Assembly (NCBI GenBank): GCA_047601745.1
Contig: JASGIS010000001.1
Span: forward strand, 5,642,001-5,706,000
Length of the DNA: 64,000 nucleotides
DNA from: JAKPAM01 sp047601745
GTDB taxonomy: Bacteria > Pseudomonadota > Gammaproteobacteria > Burkholderiales > Burkholderiaceae_E
Reading direction: 5' to 3'
Part shown: in pieces, positions 36,373-46,099 of the stretch
How positions within the stretch are numbered: position 1 is the stretch's first letter
How the letters are laid out: every line of letters begins with the position of its first letter
Program-made: the position numbers and the translations under genes
Notes under the pieces: generated by a model
What the model saw: only the letters and a program-made list of their open reading frames with translations
The model's database searches: none
Told to the model about the DNA's origin: nothing

Positions 36373-36421
36373 AGGGACATCGGTGTCGGCACGCCGCCAC
36401 GCGATGTCCCTGCCCGTCGGG
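36373..36421 (-). terminator. Rho-independent terminator or attenuator after glnA
   Basis: A perfect 10-bp stem, AGGGACATCG with CGATGTCCCT (36373-36382 and 36412-36421), follows the glnA stop by 45 bases. On the minus strand it is followed by TGTTGTTTTG. It probably lowers readthrough from glnA into the DUF4124-ntrBC genes. Confidence 0.7.
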
Positions 36422-36465
36422 CCGCCCGCGCGCCGATCGGCGAACCAGGCGGCCCGCTGCACCAC

Positions 36466-37878
36466 TCAGCAGCTGTAGTACATGTCGAACTCGACCGGAT
36501 GCGTCGTCATCCGGATGCGAGTGACTTCCTGCATCTTCAGCTCGATGTACGCGTCGACCATCGCGTTGCTGAACACGCCGCCGCGGGTCAGGAACTCGCG
36601 ATCGGCATCCAGGTTCTCGAGCGCCTGTTCGAGCGACGCGCAGACGGTCGGGATCTTCGCATCCTCTTCCGGCGGCAGGTCGTACAGGTTCTTGTCGGCC
36701 GCTTCACCCGGGTGGATCTTGTTCTGCACGCCGTCCAGGCCGGCCATCATCAGCGCGGCGAAGCACAGGTACGGGTTGGCGATGGGATCCGGGAAACGCG
36801 CCTCGACGCGGCGCGCCTTCGGATTGCCGACGTACGGGATCCGGATCGACGCCGAACGATTCTTGGCCGAATACGCGAGCTTGACCGGCGCCTCGTAGTG
36901 CGGGACCAGCCGCTTGTACGAGTTGGTGCCCGGATTGGTGATCGCGTTCAGCGCGCGGGCGTGCTTGATGACGCCGCCGATGTAGTACAGCGCGAAGTCC
37001 GACAGACCCGCGTACTTGTCGCCGGCGAACAGGTTCTGCCCGTCCTTCCAGATCGACTGGTGCACGTGCATGCCCGACCCGTTGTCGCCGACGACCGGCT
37101 TGGGCATGAACGTGGCGGTCTTGCCGTAGCTGGCGGCGACGTTGTGGACCACGTACTTGAGGATCTGCGTCCAGTCGGCGCGCTGCACCAGCGTCGAGAA
37201 CTTGGTGCCGATCTCGCACTGGCCGGCGCCCGCCACCTCGTGGTGATGCACTTCGACCGGCACGCCCATCTGTTCGAGGATCAGGCACATCTCGCTGCGC
37301 ATGTCCTGGAACGAATCGACCGGCGGAACCGGGAAGTAGCCGCCCTTGACCGCCGGACGGTGCCCGAGGTTGCCGCCTTCGATCTCCTTGCCGGTCGACC
37401 ACGAGGCCTCTTCGGAGTTGATCTTGACGAAGGTGCCGGACATGTCGGTGTTCCACAGCACCGAGTCGAAGATGAAGAATTCGGGTTCCGGACCGAAGAA
37501 GGCGGTGTCGCCCAGCCCGCTGGACTTCAGATAGGCTTCGGCGCGCTTGGCGATCGAACGCGGATCGCGATCGTAGCCGCGGCCGTCGGACGGCTCGACG
37601 ACGTCGCAGGTCATCATCAGCGTCGCTTCTTCGCGAAACGGATCCAGGTTCGCGGTGGCCGGATCCGGCATCAACAGCATGTCCGACGCCTCGATCCCCT
37701 TCCAGCCGGCGATCGACGAGCCATCGAACGCATGCCCGGTCGTGAACGTATCCTCAGTGACGACCTTGGCCGGCACCGACACGTGTTGCTCCTTCCCACG
37801 CGTGTCCGTGAACCGGTAATCAACGAATTTGACTTCGTTGTCTCCGATCATCTTTAGGACGTCTTTGGGGCTCGCCAT
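36466..37878 (-). CDS. glnA: Glutamine synthetase, type I
   Basis: A 470-residue type I-beta glutamine synthetase, the dodecameric ATP-dependent enzyme making glutamine from glutamate and ammonia. Seen: VDYRFTDTRGKEQHVSVPA, the latch and active-site FDGSSIAGWKGIEASDM, EPEFFIFDSV, VEVHHHEVAGAGQCEIGTKF, NGSGMHVHQSIWKDG, and the adenylylation tyrosine in KNLYDLPPEE, so GlnE control is expected. Length is that of E. coli GlnA. GGAG precedes the ATG. A sigma-54 promoter and an NtrC site lie upstream, and NtrB/NtrC are encoded downstream. Confidence 0.97.
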   Translation of the reverse strand: MASPKDVLKMIGDNEVKFVDYRFTDTRGKEQHVSVPAKVVTEDTFTTGHAFDGSSIAGWKGIEASDMLLMPDPATANLDPFREEATLMMTCDVVEPSDGRGYDRDPRSIAKRAEAYLKSSGLGDTAFFGPEPEFFIFDSVLWNTDMSGTFVKINSEEASWSTGKEIEGGNLGHRPAVKGGYFPVPPVDSFQDMRSEMCLILEQMGVPVEVHHHEVAGAGQCEIGTKFSTLVQRADWTQILKYVVHNVAASYGKTATFMPKPVVGDNGSGMHVHQSIWKDGQNLFAGDKYAGLSDFALYYIGGVIKHARALNAITNPGTNSYKRLVPHYEAPVKLAYSAKNRSASIRIPYVGNPKARRVEARFPDPIANPYLCFAALMMAGLDGVQNKIHPGEAADKNLYDLPPEEDAKIPTVCASLEQALENLDADREFLTRGGVFSNAMVDAYIELKMQEVTRIRMTTHPVEFDMYYSC

Positions 37879-37923
37879 AACCAGAATCTCCTGAGGTCAA
37901 AATAGGTTCGGTGACCGTTGATT

Positions 37924-37939
37924 AGCAGGTTCCATGCCA
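37924..37939 (-). promoter_or_regulatory. Sigma-54 promoter of glnA
   Basis: On the minus strand TGGCAT-GGAAC-CTGCT matches the -24/-12 pattern TGGCAC-N5-TTGCW, with the invariant GG and GC separated by exactly ten bases. Transcription would start near 37913, about 35 bases before the glnA ATG. Confidence 0.7.
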
Positions 37940-38022
37940 TCCGGCGGGCGCGCGAACGGCCGCCGGCGCGCATCGCGCGCGGGAAACCGAGGACGGGAAA
38001 CTCGCCGAAGGACCGAAATAAG

Positions 38023-38037
38023 GCACCGAATCGGTGC
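38023..38037. promoter_or_regulatory. NtrC binding site upstream of glnA
   Basis: GCACC-GAATC-GGTGC is a perfect dyad matching the NtrC consensus TGCACC-N5-GGTGCA. Its centre is about 117 bases upstream of the predicted start of transcription, close to the -108 position of the enteric glnAp2 enhancer site. A half site TTGGTGCAA at 38060-38068 may be a second, weaker site about 30 bases further away. Confidence 0.8.
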
Positions 38038-38119
38038 ACATGATCGCCGAAACCCATTCTTGGTGCAAACCTGTCGCGATGTTGCCGGTATCGAAGCCGA
38101 ACGCCCCACTTGGAGGCGT

Positions 38120-39739
38120 TCAGGCCGACCAGGTCCAGTGCTTGAACCGCTCGCGCAGCGCCGCCTTGAAGAACTTGCCGGTCGACGTGCGCGGCACCGC
38201 GTCGATGAACTCGATCGCGTCGGGCAACTGCCATTTGGCGAACTGCTGCGACAGCATCTCGCGCAGCTCGTCGGCCGTCACCGTCTGGCCGGGCCGCACG
38301 ACGACGCAGGCCAGCGGACGCTCGTCCCAGCGCGGATGCGGCACGGCGATGACCGCCGCCTCGGCGACGGCCGGGTGCCCCATGATCGCGTTCTCGAGGT
38401 CGACCGAGCTGATCCACTCGCCGCCCGACTTGATCAGGTCCTTCGTGCGATCGCTGATCCGCACGAAATTCTGCGGGTCGATCGACGCCACGTCGCCGGT
38501 GCGCAGCCAGCCGTCCGCGGTGAACTTGTCCGGATCCGGGGCGATCCCGTGGTACGCACCGGTGATGTACGGCCCGCGCACCTGGAACTCGCCGACGTCC
38601 TCGCCGTTCCATTCGCACTCGCCGTCGTCGCCGACGATCCGCACGTCGACCAGCGTGACCGGCACGCCCGCCATCGCCCGCCGCGCGAACATCTGCTCGT
38701 CGGGCAGGTCCAGCAGTTCGGGCGTGCGATAGCTGACCGTCGCCAGCGGCGAGGTCTCGGTCATCCCCCAGCCCTGCGTCAGCGCGATCCCGTGTTTGGC
38801 GTACGCGCGGATCAGCGCCTCGGGGACGGCCGAGCCGCCGACGACGCTGCGCATGCCGGTCGGCAGCGTCCAGCGCCCGGGGTTCGCCTCGTAGGTCTGG
38901 ATCACCGACAGCCAGATCGTCGGCACGCCGAGCGACATCGTCGGCTTCTCGGCCTGCATCAGGTCGAGCAGGTCATCGGCGTGCAGGTGCGGCCCGGGCA
39001 GCACGAAGCGGGCGCCCAGGTTCAGCGCCGCATAGGGCACGCCCCATGCGTTGGCGTGGAACATCGGCGTGACCGGCATCACCACGTCGCGCGCGGACAG
39101 GCCGATGTAATCCGGCAGGCTGCACACGAGCGCGTGCAGCACCGTCGAGCGGTGCGAATACGCGACGCCCTTGGGCCGGCCGGTCGTGCCCGACGTGTAG
39201 CACATCGAGACCGGGTCGCGCTCGTCGTGCGGCACGTACCGGAAGCCCTCGGTCGACGCCGACGCGATCCACTGCTCGTAGTCGATGAAGGGCTCGGCGA
39301 CCGGCTCGCCGCTGTACGGAAACACGATGACCTTCTCGAACGCATGCAGGTGCTTGAACTGCTCGTACAGCGGCAGCAGGATGTCGTCGATGATCAGGAA
39401 GCGGTCTTCGCCGTGCGCGGCGATCCAGCCGATGTCTTCCGGGGCCAGGCGCAGGTTCAGCGTGTGCATGACGCCGCCGGCGGCCGGGATCCCGAAATAC
39501 GCTTCCAGGTGCACGTGGTGGTTCCAGCACAGCGTGGCGACGCGCTCGCCCTTCTTCAGGCCGGCCGCCAGCAGCGCCGCGGCCAGCGAACGCGTGCGCT
39601 GGTAGTACTGCGCGTACGTGTGCCGGCGCAGCGACTTGTCGGGCAGGCGGGTCACGATCTCGGACTTCGGAAACAGGCGGCCGGCGCGATCCAGGAAGTG
39701 GTTCAGCGACAGCGGGGTGTCCATCATCGTCGATTGCAT
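38120..39739 (-). CDS. Fatty-acid--CoA ligase (AMP-forming), medium/long chain
   Basis: A 539-residue acyl-CoA synthetase of the ANL superfamily. The AMP/phosphate loop is MCYTSGTTGRPKGVAYSHRS; other core motifs are GWGMTETSPLATV (A5), GWLRTGDVASID (A7), and the C-terminal catalytic lysine in PRTSTGKFFKAALRE. Overall pattern resembles AlkK-like medium-chain ligases used in beta-oxidation. AGGAG precedes the ATG. It is transcribed toward glnA and ends just before the glnA regulatory region; the hemW-rdgB-rph group lies upstream on the same strand. Confidence 0.88.
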   Translation of the reverse strand: MQSTMMDTPLSLNHFLDRAGRLFPKSEIVTRLPDKSLRRHTYAQYYQRTRSLAAALLAAGLKKGERVATLCWNHHVHLEAYFGIPAAGGVMHTLNLRLAPEDIGWIAAHGEDRFLIIDDILLPLYEQFKHLHAFEKVIVFPYSGEPVAEPFIDYEQWIASASTEGFRYVPHDERDPVSMCYTSGTTGRPKGVAYSHRSTVLHALVCSLPDYIGLSARDVVMPVTPMFHANAWGVPYAALNLGARFVLPGPHLHADDLLDLMQAEKPTMSLGVPTIWLSVIQTYEANPGRWTLPTGMRSVVGGSAVPEALIRAYAKHGIALTQGWGMTETSPLATVSYRTPELLDLPDEQMFARRAMAGVPVTLVDVRIVGDDGECEWNGEDVGEFQVRGPYITGAYHGIAPDPDKFTADGWLRTGDVASIDPQNFVRISDRTKDLIKSGGEWISSVDLENAIMGHPAVAEAAVIAVPHPRWDERPLACVVVRPGQTVTADELREMLSQQFAKWQLPDAIEFIDAVPRTSTGKFFKAALRERFKHWTWSA

Positions 39740-39760
39740 GGGGGTCTCCTCGTGGGTTGT

Positions 39761-41053
<1,293 letters not shown>

Positions 41054-41069
41054 CGCGATGCCGCCGCGT

Positions 41070-41693
41070 TCAGCGCGGCGCCAGCAGGCCCGAGCCGGGC
41101 AGCCGCGCCAGCAGCCCGGCCATCGCGCGGCCGCGATGGCTGAGGCGGTTCTTCTCGTCGGGCGCCAGTTCGGCGGCCGTACGCCCCAGCTCGGGCAGCA
41201 GGAAATACGGGTCGTAGCCGAAGCCGTTGTCGCCGCGCGGCGTCTCGACGACCTCGCCGTGCCAGGCGGCCTCGGACAGCAGCGGACACGGGTCGCCCGG
41301 CCAGCGCACCAGCGCCAGCACGCAGTAGTAGAACGCCGAGCGATCGGCCAGCCCCCGCATCCGCTGCAATAGATGCTGGTTGTTGGCCGCGTCGCCCTTG
41401 TCGCCGCCGGCGCGCTGCGCGTAGCGCGCCGAATAGACGCCCGGCTCGCCCTGCAATGCGTTGACGCTGATCCCCGAATCGTCGGCCAGCGCCGGCAGGC
41501 CGCTGGCCAGGCAGGCGTGGCGCGCCTTGGCCAGCGCGTTCTCGACGAAGGTGTCGTGCGGCTCGTCGGCTTCGCCGATGCCCAGCGACGCCTGCGGCAG
41601 CAGTTCGACGCCCAGCGGCGCCAGCAGCGCCGACATCTCGCGCAGCTTGCCCGCGTTGTGGGACGCCAGCACGATGCGGACCGGTCCGCTCAT
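41070..41693 (-). CDS. rdgB: XTP/dITP diphosphatase (non-canonical purine NTP pyrophosphatase)
   Basis: A 207-residue Ham1/RdgB enzyme that hydrolyses dITP and XTP to keep deaminated purines out of nucleic acids. Seen: VLASHNAGKLREMSALL with the substrate-binding SHNAGK, FVENALAKARHACLASG, ALADDSGISVNALQGEPGVYSARYA and GYDPYFLLPELGRTAAEL. The ATG (MSGPVR) is preceded by GAGGGGGC; it starts 14 bases after the rph stop. Operon with rph and hemW, a common betaproteobacterial order. Confidence 0.94.
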   Translation of the reverse strand: MSGPVRIVLASHNAGKLREMSALLAPLGVELLPQASLGIGEADEPHDTFVENALAKARHACLASGLPALADDSGISVNALQGEPGVYSARYAQRAGGDKGDAANNQHLLQRMRGLADRSAFYYCVLALVRWPGDPCPLLSEAAWHGEVVETPRGDNGFGYDPYFLLPELGRTAAELAPDEKNRLSHRGRAMAGLLARLPGSGLLAPR

Positions 41694-41707
41694 CGCCGCC
41701 CCCTCGC

Positions 41708-42553
41708 TCAACCGCGCAGCGGCGCGGCCAGCGCCTCGCGCTGCGCCTGCACCAACCGCGCGATGCCGTCGCCGGCCAGCGCCAGCAGCGCATCCATCTG
41801 CGCGCGATCGAACGGCGCGCCCTCGGCCGTGCCCTGGATCTCGACGAAACCGCCGCTGCCGGTCATCACGACGTTCATGTCGGTCTCGCAGCCCGAGTCC
41901 TCCGGATAGTCGAGATCGAGCATCGCGACGCCGCCGACGATGCCGACCGACACCGCGGCGACGTGATCCCGGATCGGCGACGCGGCCAGCGCGCCCTGCC
42001 CGATCAGCCGGGACACCGCATCGTGCGCCGCCACGAACGCGCCGGTGATCGACGCGGTGCGCGTGCCGCCGTCGGCCTGCAGCACGTCGCAGTCGATCTG
42101 CAGCGTGCGCTCGCCGAACGCCCGCAGATCGAACACCGCCCGCAGGCTGCGGCCGATCAGCCGTTGGATCTCCTGCGTGCGGCCCGACTGCTTGCCGCGA
42201 GCGGCCTCGCGGTCGCTGCGCGTATGCGTCGAGCGCGGCAGCATCCCGTACTCGGCCGTCAGCCAGCCGCTGCCCTGGCCCTTGAGAAAACCCGGAACGC
42301 GATCCTCGACGCTGGCCGTGCACAGCACCCGCGTGTCGCCGAACTCGACGAGCACCGAGCCTTCGGCATGACGCGTGAATCCGCGCGTCAGGCGCACCGG
42401 CCGCAACTGGTCCGGCCGGCGGCCGCCGGCGCGGGCGACCGGACCACGGTCGGAAGCCGCGGCGGCGCCCGGCGACGCGCCGCCGGCGGATCCGGAAATC
42501 GAGGGGAAAGAAGTCGTCGAAACGGGAGAAGAAGGATCGGAGGATGCGGTCAT
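41708..42553 (-). CDS. rph: Ribonuclease PH
   Basis: A 281-residue RNase PH, a phosphorolytic 3'-5' exonuclease that trims tRNA ends. The family region begins GGRRPDQLRPVRLTRGFTRH and includes SVLVEFGDTRVLCTASVEDR, PRSTHTRSDREAARGKQSGR, IQRLIGRSLRAVFDLRAFGE, CDVLQADGGTRTASITGAFV and DLDYPEDSGCETDMNVVMTG. About 45 Ser/Pro/Gly/Ala-rich residues precede the usual start; no internal ATG fits better. The ATG overlaps the stop of the PP2C gene (ATGA). Confidence 0.93.
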   Translation of the reverse strand: MTASSDPSSPVSTTSFPSISGSAGGASPGAAAASDRGPVARAGGRRPDQLRPVRLTRGFTRHAEGSVLVEFGDTRVLCTASVEDRVPGFLKGQGSGWLTAEYGMLPRSTHTRSDREAARGKQSGRTQEIQRLIGRSLRAVFDLRAFGERTLQIDCDVLQADGGTRTASITGAFVAAHDAVSRLIGQGALAASPIRDHVAAVSVGIVGGVAMLDLDYPEDSGCETDMNVVMTGSGGFVEIQGTAEGAPFDRAQMDALLALAGDGIARLVQAQREALAAPLRG

Positions 42554-43461
42554 TTGCCCTGGGTCTTGTCGATCGCCGAACGAATTTCCCGGATGGTACG
42601 CTCGATCTCGTCTTCGGACAGGTCCCTCGCCGACTCTCCGGTCGGCACGTGCGGCATGATCGTCGAGGTATAGGCGCCTTCGGGCAGCGTCGTCGACGAC
42701 ACGCCGCCCGATGCGGCGGCGCTCTCGCCTTCCCAGGCGAAGGCCAGCCCCGTACAGTTGTCGGCGGTGCGGCCCAGCGTCGCCACCGAGCGCCGGACGA
42801 TCTCCGGTACGCTCTGCGCGATCGGCGCCGCGCACAGCGCGCGGCCCAGCTCGGCCTCGGCCCAGGCCGACCACAGGCCGTCGCTGCACAACAGCAGCCG
42901 GTCGCCCGCCTGCAGACCGACCGGCTGGCTGATCTCGATCGTCGGCTCGAACGGCGAGCCCAGGCAGTTCAGCACCTTGTTGCGCTCCGGATGCGTTTCT
43001 TCCTCGCCCGGCTGCAGCAGGCCCATCGAGACCATCGTCTGCACCTTCGAGTGATCGCGGGTGCGCGCCAGCACGACGCCGTCGCGCATCAGGTAGATAC
43101 GCGAATCGCCGGCGTGCGCCCACCACGCGCGACCGCCCTGCACGATGCAGGCGACGATCGTCGTGCGCGGCGCCTCGGGCAGCCCGTGCCGATGCTGGTA
43201 GCGCAGGATCTCCCGGTGCGCGTGGCGCATCGCGTGGTCGAGGAACGCGACCGTATCGGGCACCGACGGCCGCGCGCTGGACTGGAACACGGCCGCCGAG
43301 CTCTGCAGCGCGATCTGCGCCGCCACTTCGCCGCGCAGATGGCCGCCCATGCCGTCGGCGACGACCATGAACAGCGCGTCGCGCGTGAAGCAGTAGCCCA
43401 TGCGGTCCTGATTGGTCGATCGCGCCCCGATCGCGCTGTCCTGGAAGATCGAAAACCGCAT
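42550..43461 (-). CDS. PP2C-family protein Ser/Thr phosphatase
   Basis: A 303-residue PPM phosphatase. Metal-binding motifs are all present: GARSTNQDRMGY, VVADGMGGHLRGEVAA, WWAHAGDSRIYLMRDG, LLLCSDGLWSAW and TADNCTGLAF. A Ser/Thr-rich C-terminal tail follows the domain. It should reverse the action of the kinase encoded just upstream on the same strand, 41 bases away. It overlaps rph at its 3' end. ATG start MRFSIFQDS. Confidence 0.92.
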   Translation of the reverse strand: MRFSIFQDSAIGARSTNQDRMGYCFTRDALFMVVADGMGGHLRGEVAAQIALQSSAAVFQSSARPSVPDTVAFLDHAMRHAHREILRYQHRHGLPEAPRTTIVACIVQGGRAWWAHAGDSRIYLMRDGVVLARTRDHSKVQTMVSMGLLQPGEEETHPERNKVLNCLGSPFEPTIEISQPVGLQAGDRLLLCSDGLWSAWAEAELGRALCAAPIAQSVPEIVRRSVATLGRTADNCTGLAFAWEGESAAASGGVSSTTLPEGAYTSTIMPHVPTGESARDLSEDEIERTIREIRSAIDKTQGK

Positions 43462-43502
43462 CGTCGTATGCCTCGGGTTGCCAGGGGTTGCCGACGGCCG
43501 CG

Positions 43503-44525
43503 TCAACGCGGCCCGGTCAGCCGGATCTGCGTCTCGGCGTCCTCGCCCGTTCGCCGGCCCCGCCGGCCGGTCATCGCCTCCAGCCAGCTTCGCACCGAAC
43601 GGCCGCGTTCGACCGGCGGCAAGGACTCGTTGCGGCGGTCGCTCTCGCGCAGATGCTTCTGCACGGCGAACACGCTCTGCGGCCGCAGCAGCGGATCGAG
43701 GTTCAGGCACCAGCCGAGCAGATCGACCAGCGACGACGAATAGCGCTCGCGCAACTGCTGGAACAGCGCCGGCATCTTGTCGTTCAGGTCGCGCTGGTCG
43801 GCCGGCTGCGGCGGCGCCCCCATCATGCACGCGAACATGCTCGCGCCGATGCTGTAGACGTCGGTCCAGGGACCGAGCTGCTGGTTCTTCCGGTACAGCT
43901 CGGGCGCGGCGAAGCCCGGCGTGTACATCGGGAACAGCTTGGGCGCATCGGTGGTCAGCGTCTGGCGGGCTGCGCCGAAGTCGAGCAGCATCGGCGAACC
44001 GTCGAGCCGCATGTAGATGTTGGCCGGCTTCAGGTCCAGGTGCAGCATCCGGTTGGCGTGCACCTCGCGCAGGCCGTTCATCACCAGCGCGAACACCGCT
44101 CGCACGTGACGCTCCGAGATCACGATCCTGTCGGGACGATTGCGGTTGCGCAGGATCAGCTCCTGCAGGCTGCGTCCTTCTTCATAGGCCATGACCATAT
44201 AGACGGTCTCGTTGGCGCGAAAGAAGTTGACCACGCGCACCACGTTCGGATGAAGGATGCGCGCCAATGCCCGCCCTTCCTCGAAGAAGCACTTGAGCCC
44301 GTTGCGATAGGTCGCCAGGTTCTCGGTCGAGATCGTCGGCACGAGCTGGCCGGGTTCACGCTTGACCAGCGTGCTCGGCAGGTATTCCTTGATCGCGAAG
44401 CGCTGGCCGTCGGCGTCTTCGGCCAGATAGACGATCGAGAACCCGCCGCTCGAGATCTTCCTGACCAGCGTATAGCCGCTCATCTGCATGCCGTCGGGCA
44501 GCGGCGCGTTTGTCTGGGCTGCCAT
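43503..44525 (-). CDS. Eukaryotic-like Ser/Thr protein kinase
   Basis: A 340-residue cytoplasmic kinase. Seen: glycine loop KISSGGFSIVYLAEDADGQR, the ATP-binding lysine in FAIKEYLP, catalytic loop HLDLKPANIYM, DFG in LLDFGAARQT, and FPMYTPGFAAPELY in place of the usual APE segment (intact APE). It has no membrane anchor or PASTA repeats, unlike PknB. The linked PP2C gene forms an obvious kinase/phosphatase pair found at this locus in Burkholderia-type genomes. Substrates are unknown. Divergent from yicC. Confidence 0.92.
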   Translation of the reverse strand: MAAQTNAPLPDGMQMSGYTLVRKISSGGFSIVYLAEDADGQRFAIKEYLPSTLVKREPGQLVPTISTENLATYRNGLKCFFEEGRALARILHPNVVRVVNFFRANETVYMVMAYEEGRSLQELILRNRNRPDRIVISERHVRAVFALVMNGLREVHANRMLHLDLKPANIYMRLDGSPMLLDFGAARQTLTTDAPKLFPMYTPGFAAPELYRKNQQLGPWTDVYSIGASMFACMMGAPPQPADQRDLNDKMPALFQQLRERYSSSLVDLLGWCLNLDPLLRPQSVFAVQKHLRESDRRNESLPPVERGRSVRSWLEAMTGRRGRRTGEDAETQIRLTGPR

Positions 44526-44712
44526 GGCCTAGCGAATGTCCTCGACGAGCGGCAAACCGGACGGGAACCGGCGTGCCCGGTTCGCGAATCTGCGCGATAC
44601 TGGATCCGCCCCGGGCGGATGCGGCGCGACGCGTCCGCCGCGATCCGCCGCATTGTAGAAGAACATCGGCCTTACCATCCGCTACTCGTTGTCATCGACC
44701 GCCCCTGCCTGC

Positions 44713-45663
44713 ATGCCCGAACGCGATCCCTCTCCGTCCCCAGCCCTTTCCCCGACCCCGGCCCCGTCCATCCAAAGCATGACGGGCTACGCCTCGATCC
44801 TGCGCGAAACGCCGCAAGCGACGCTGCAGCTCGAATTGCGCAGCGTCAACTCCCGGTTCCTCGACATCATCTTCAAGATACCCGACGACCTGCGCGCGGT
44901 GGAACCGGCGCTTCGCGAACGGTTGGCCGGAACGCTCAAACGCGGCAAGGTCGAATGCCGGATCGCCTTTCATCGCCAGCAGCAGACCGATCGTCGGATC
45001 AGCGTCGATCGCGATCTGCTGGCCGGGCTCGCGCAGGCGGCCGCCGGCGTGCGCCAGGCCGTCCCCGATGCCGCGCCGATGACGGTCGCCGACCTGCTGC
45101 GCTGGCCCGGCGTGCTCGGCGAAGATCGCTTCGATGCCGGCGCCCTGCTCGAGCCGATCACAAAGATGGCCGGCGACGCGCTGGCCGAACTCGTCGCCAG
45201 CCGCCGGCGCGAAGGCGGCAAGCTCGCCCAGGTCGTGCTCGGCCTGATCGACCAGATCGAAGCGACCGTCGAGCAGGTCGCGGCCTTCGTGCCCGGCCTG
45301 TTGCGCCAGTACGAAGAGCGCCTGACCGAACGGTTGCGGACCGTATTGACCGACGCGTCGGCCGGCACCACTGTGCCGACCGAAGAGACCTTCGCCCGGC
45401 TGCGCCAGGAGATCACGCTGTACGGGATGCGGATCGACGTCGCCGAGGAACTGGCGCGGCTGCGCGCGCACGCGCAGGAAGTGCGCGACGTGCTGGCCGG
45501 CGGCGGCGCCGTGGGCAAGCGGCTGGATTTTCTGATGCAGGAGATGAACCGCGAGGCGAATACGGTCGGGTCGAAATCGGCGACGCGGGAGCTGACCAAT
45601 GCGGCGATGACGTTGAAGCTGCTGGTGGAGCAGATTCGGGAGCAGGTGCAGAACATCGAGTAA
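44713..45663 (+). CDS. yicC: YicC family endoribonuclease
   Basis: A 316-residue YicC protein. Family segments: SMTGYASILRETPQATLQLE, LRSVNSRFLDIIFKIPDDLR, ETFARLRQEITLYGMRIDVA and the C-terminal DFLMQEMNREANTVGSKSA, LTNAAMTLKLLVEQIREQVQ, ending NIE. E. coli YicC is a manganese-dependent endoribonuclease. About 20 Pro/Ser residues precede the usual start; the ATG at 44713 is chosen, with a TTG at 44689 possible. In most relatives gmk follows yicC; here hipBA follows, and the last 19 bases of this gene recur 13.2 kb downstream. Confidence 0.92.
   Translation: MPERDPSPSPALSPTPAPSIQSMTGYASILRETPQATLQLELRSVNSRFLDIIFKIPDDLRAVEPALRERLAGTLKRGKVECRIAFHRQQQTDRRISVDRDLLAGLAQAAAGVRQAVPDAAPMTVADLLRWPGVLGEDRFDAGALLEPITKMAGDALAELVASRRREGGKLAQVVLGLIDQIEATVEQVAAFVPGLLRQYEERLTERLRTVLTDASAGTTVPTEETFARLRQEITLYGMRIDVAEELARLRAHAQEVRDVLAGGGAVGKRLDFLMQEMNREANTVGSKSATRELTNAAMTLKLLVEQIREQVQNIE
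45643..45661. repeat. Left copy of 19-bp direct repeat (attL-like), in the 3' end of yicC
   Basis: CAGGTGCAGAACATCGAGT covers the last codons and first stop base of yicC and is repeated exactly at 58843-58861. Confidence 0.8.
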
Positions 45664-45720
45664 AGGCTCGGGCATGTCCTCCTTTTTCGCTCCTTGATCA
45701 TTTCCTTTAATTCGGTAAAA

Positions 45721-45761
45721 ATCTACCTATATTAAGATAATTATCTGATTTTTCGGTAGAT
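45721..45761. promoter_or_regulatory. Promoter/operator region of hipBA module 1
   Basis: The AT-rich stretch in front of hipB1 carries ATCTACC (45721-45727) and GGTAGAT (45755-45761) as a perfect inverted repeat; between them lies a perfect 12-bp palindrome AGATAATTATCT (45735-45746). HipB proteins repress their own operon by binding such dyads, so this is the likely autoregulatory site. Confidence 0.65.
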
Positions 45762-45763
45762 AA

Positions 45764-46099
45764 ATGCCGGATTTTTCCCTCGCACTCCCCACCGAGGTCT
45801 GTGCCGAGCTCGGCCGGCGAGCCCGCGCCCGGCGCGTGGCGCTGAACGTCTCCGTCGAGGATCTGGCCGCCCGCATCGGGATCTCGGACCGGACCTTGCG
45901 CAATTTCGAGCAATCCGGCCGCTGCACGCTGGAGACCTTCGCTCGGATCCTCGAAGCACTGGATGCCTTGGCCGACCTGGAGCCGGTGCTGCTGACGCAG
46001 AGCCGCACCATCGAAGACATGCGCCAGCAGGCACGAGCCCGACAACGAAAACGGGCCTACAGGAAGCAAGCTCCTCCTCCCGAGACAGGCTCCGCATGA
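45764..46099 (+). CDS. HipB-type antitoxin, XRE helix-turn-helix (module 1)
   Basis: A 111-residue DNA-binding antitoxin. The XRE domain has RARRVALNVSVEDLAARIGI, SDRTLRNFEQSGRCTLETFA and RILEALDALADLEPVL. The basic C-terminal tail (RARQRKRAYRKQAP) probably contacts HipA or DNA. It should neutralise the HipA kinase encoded next and repress the pair through the palindromes upstream. The stop overlaps the hipA1 start (ATGA), the usual coupling. It is the first gene after yicC. Confidence 0.85.
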   Translation: MPDFSLALPTEVCAELGRRARARRVALNVSVEDLAARIGISDRTLRNFEQSGRCTLETFARILEALDALADLEPVLLTQSRTIEDMRQQARARQRKRAYRKQAPPPETGSA

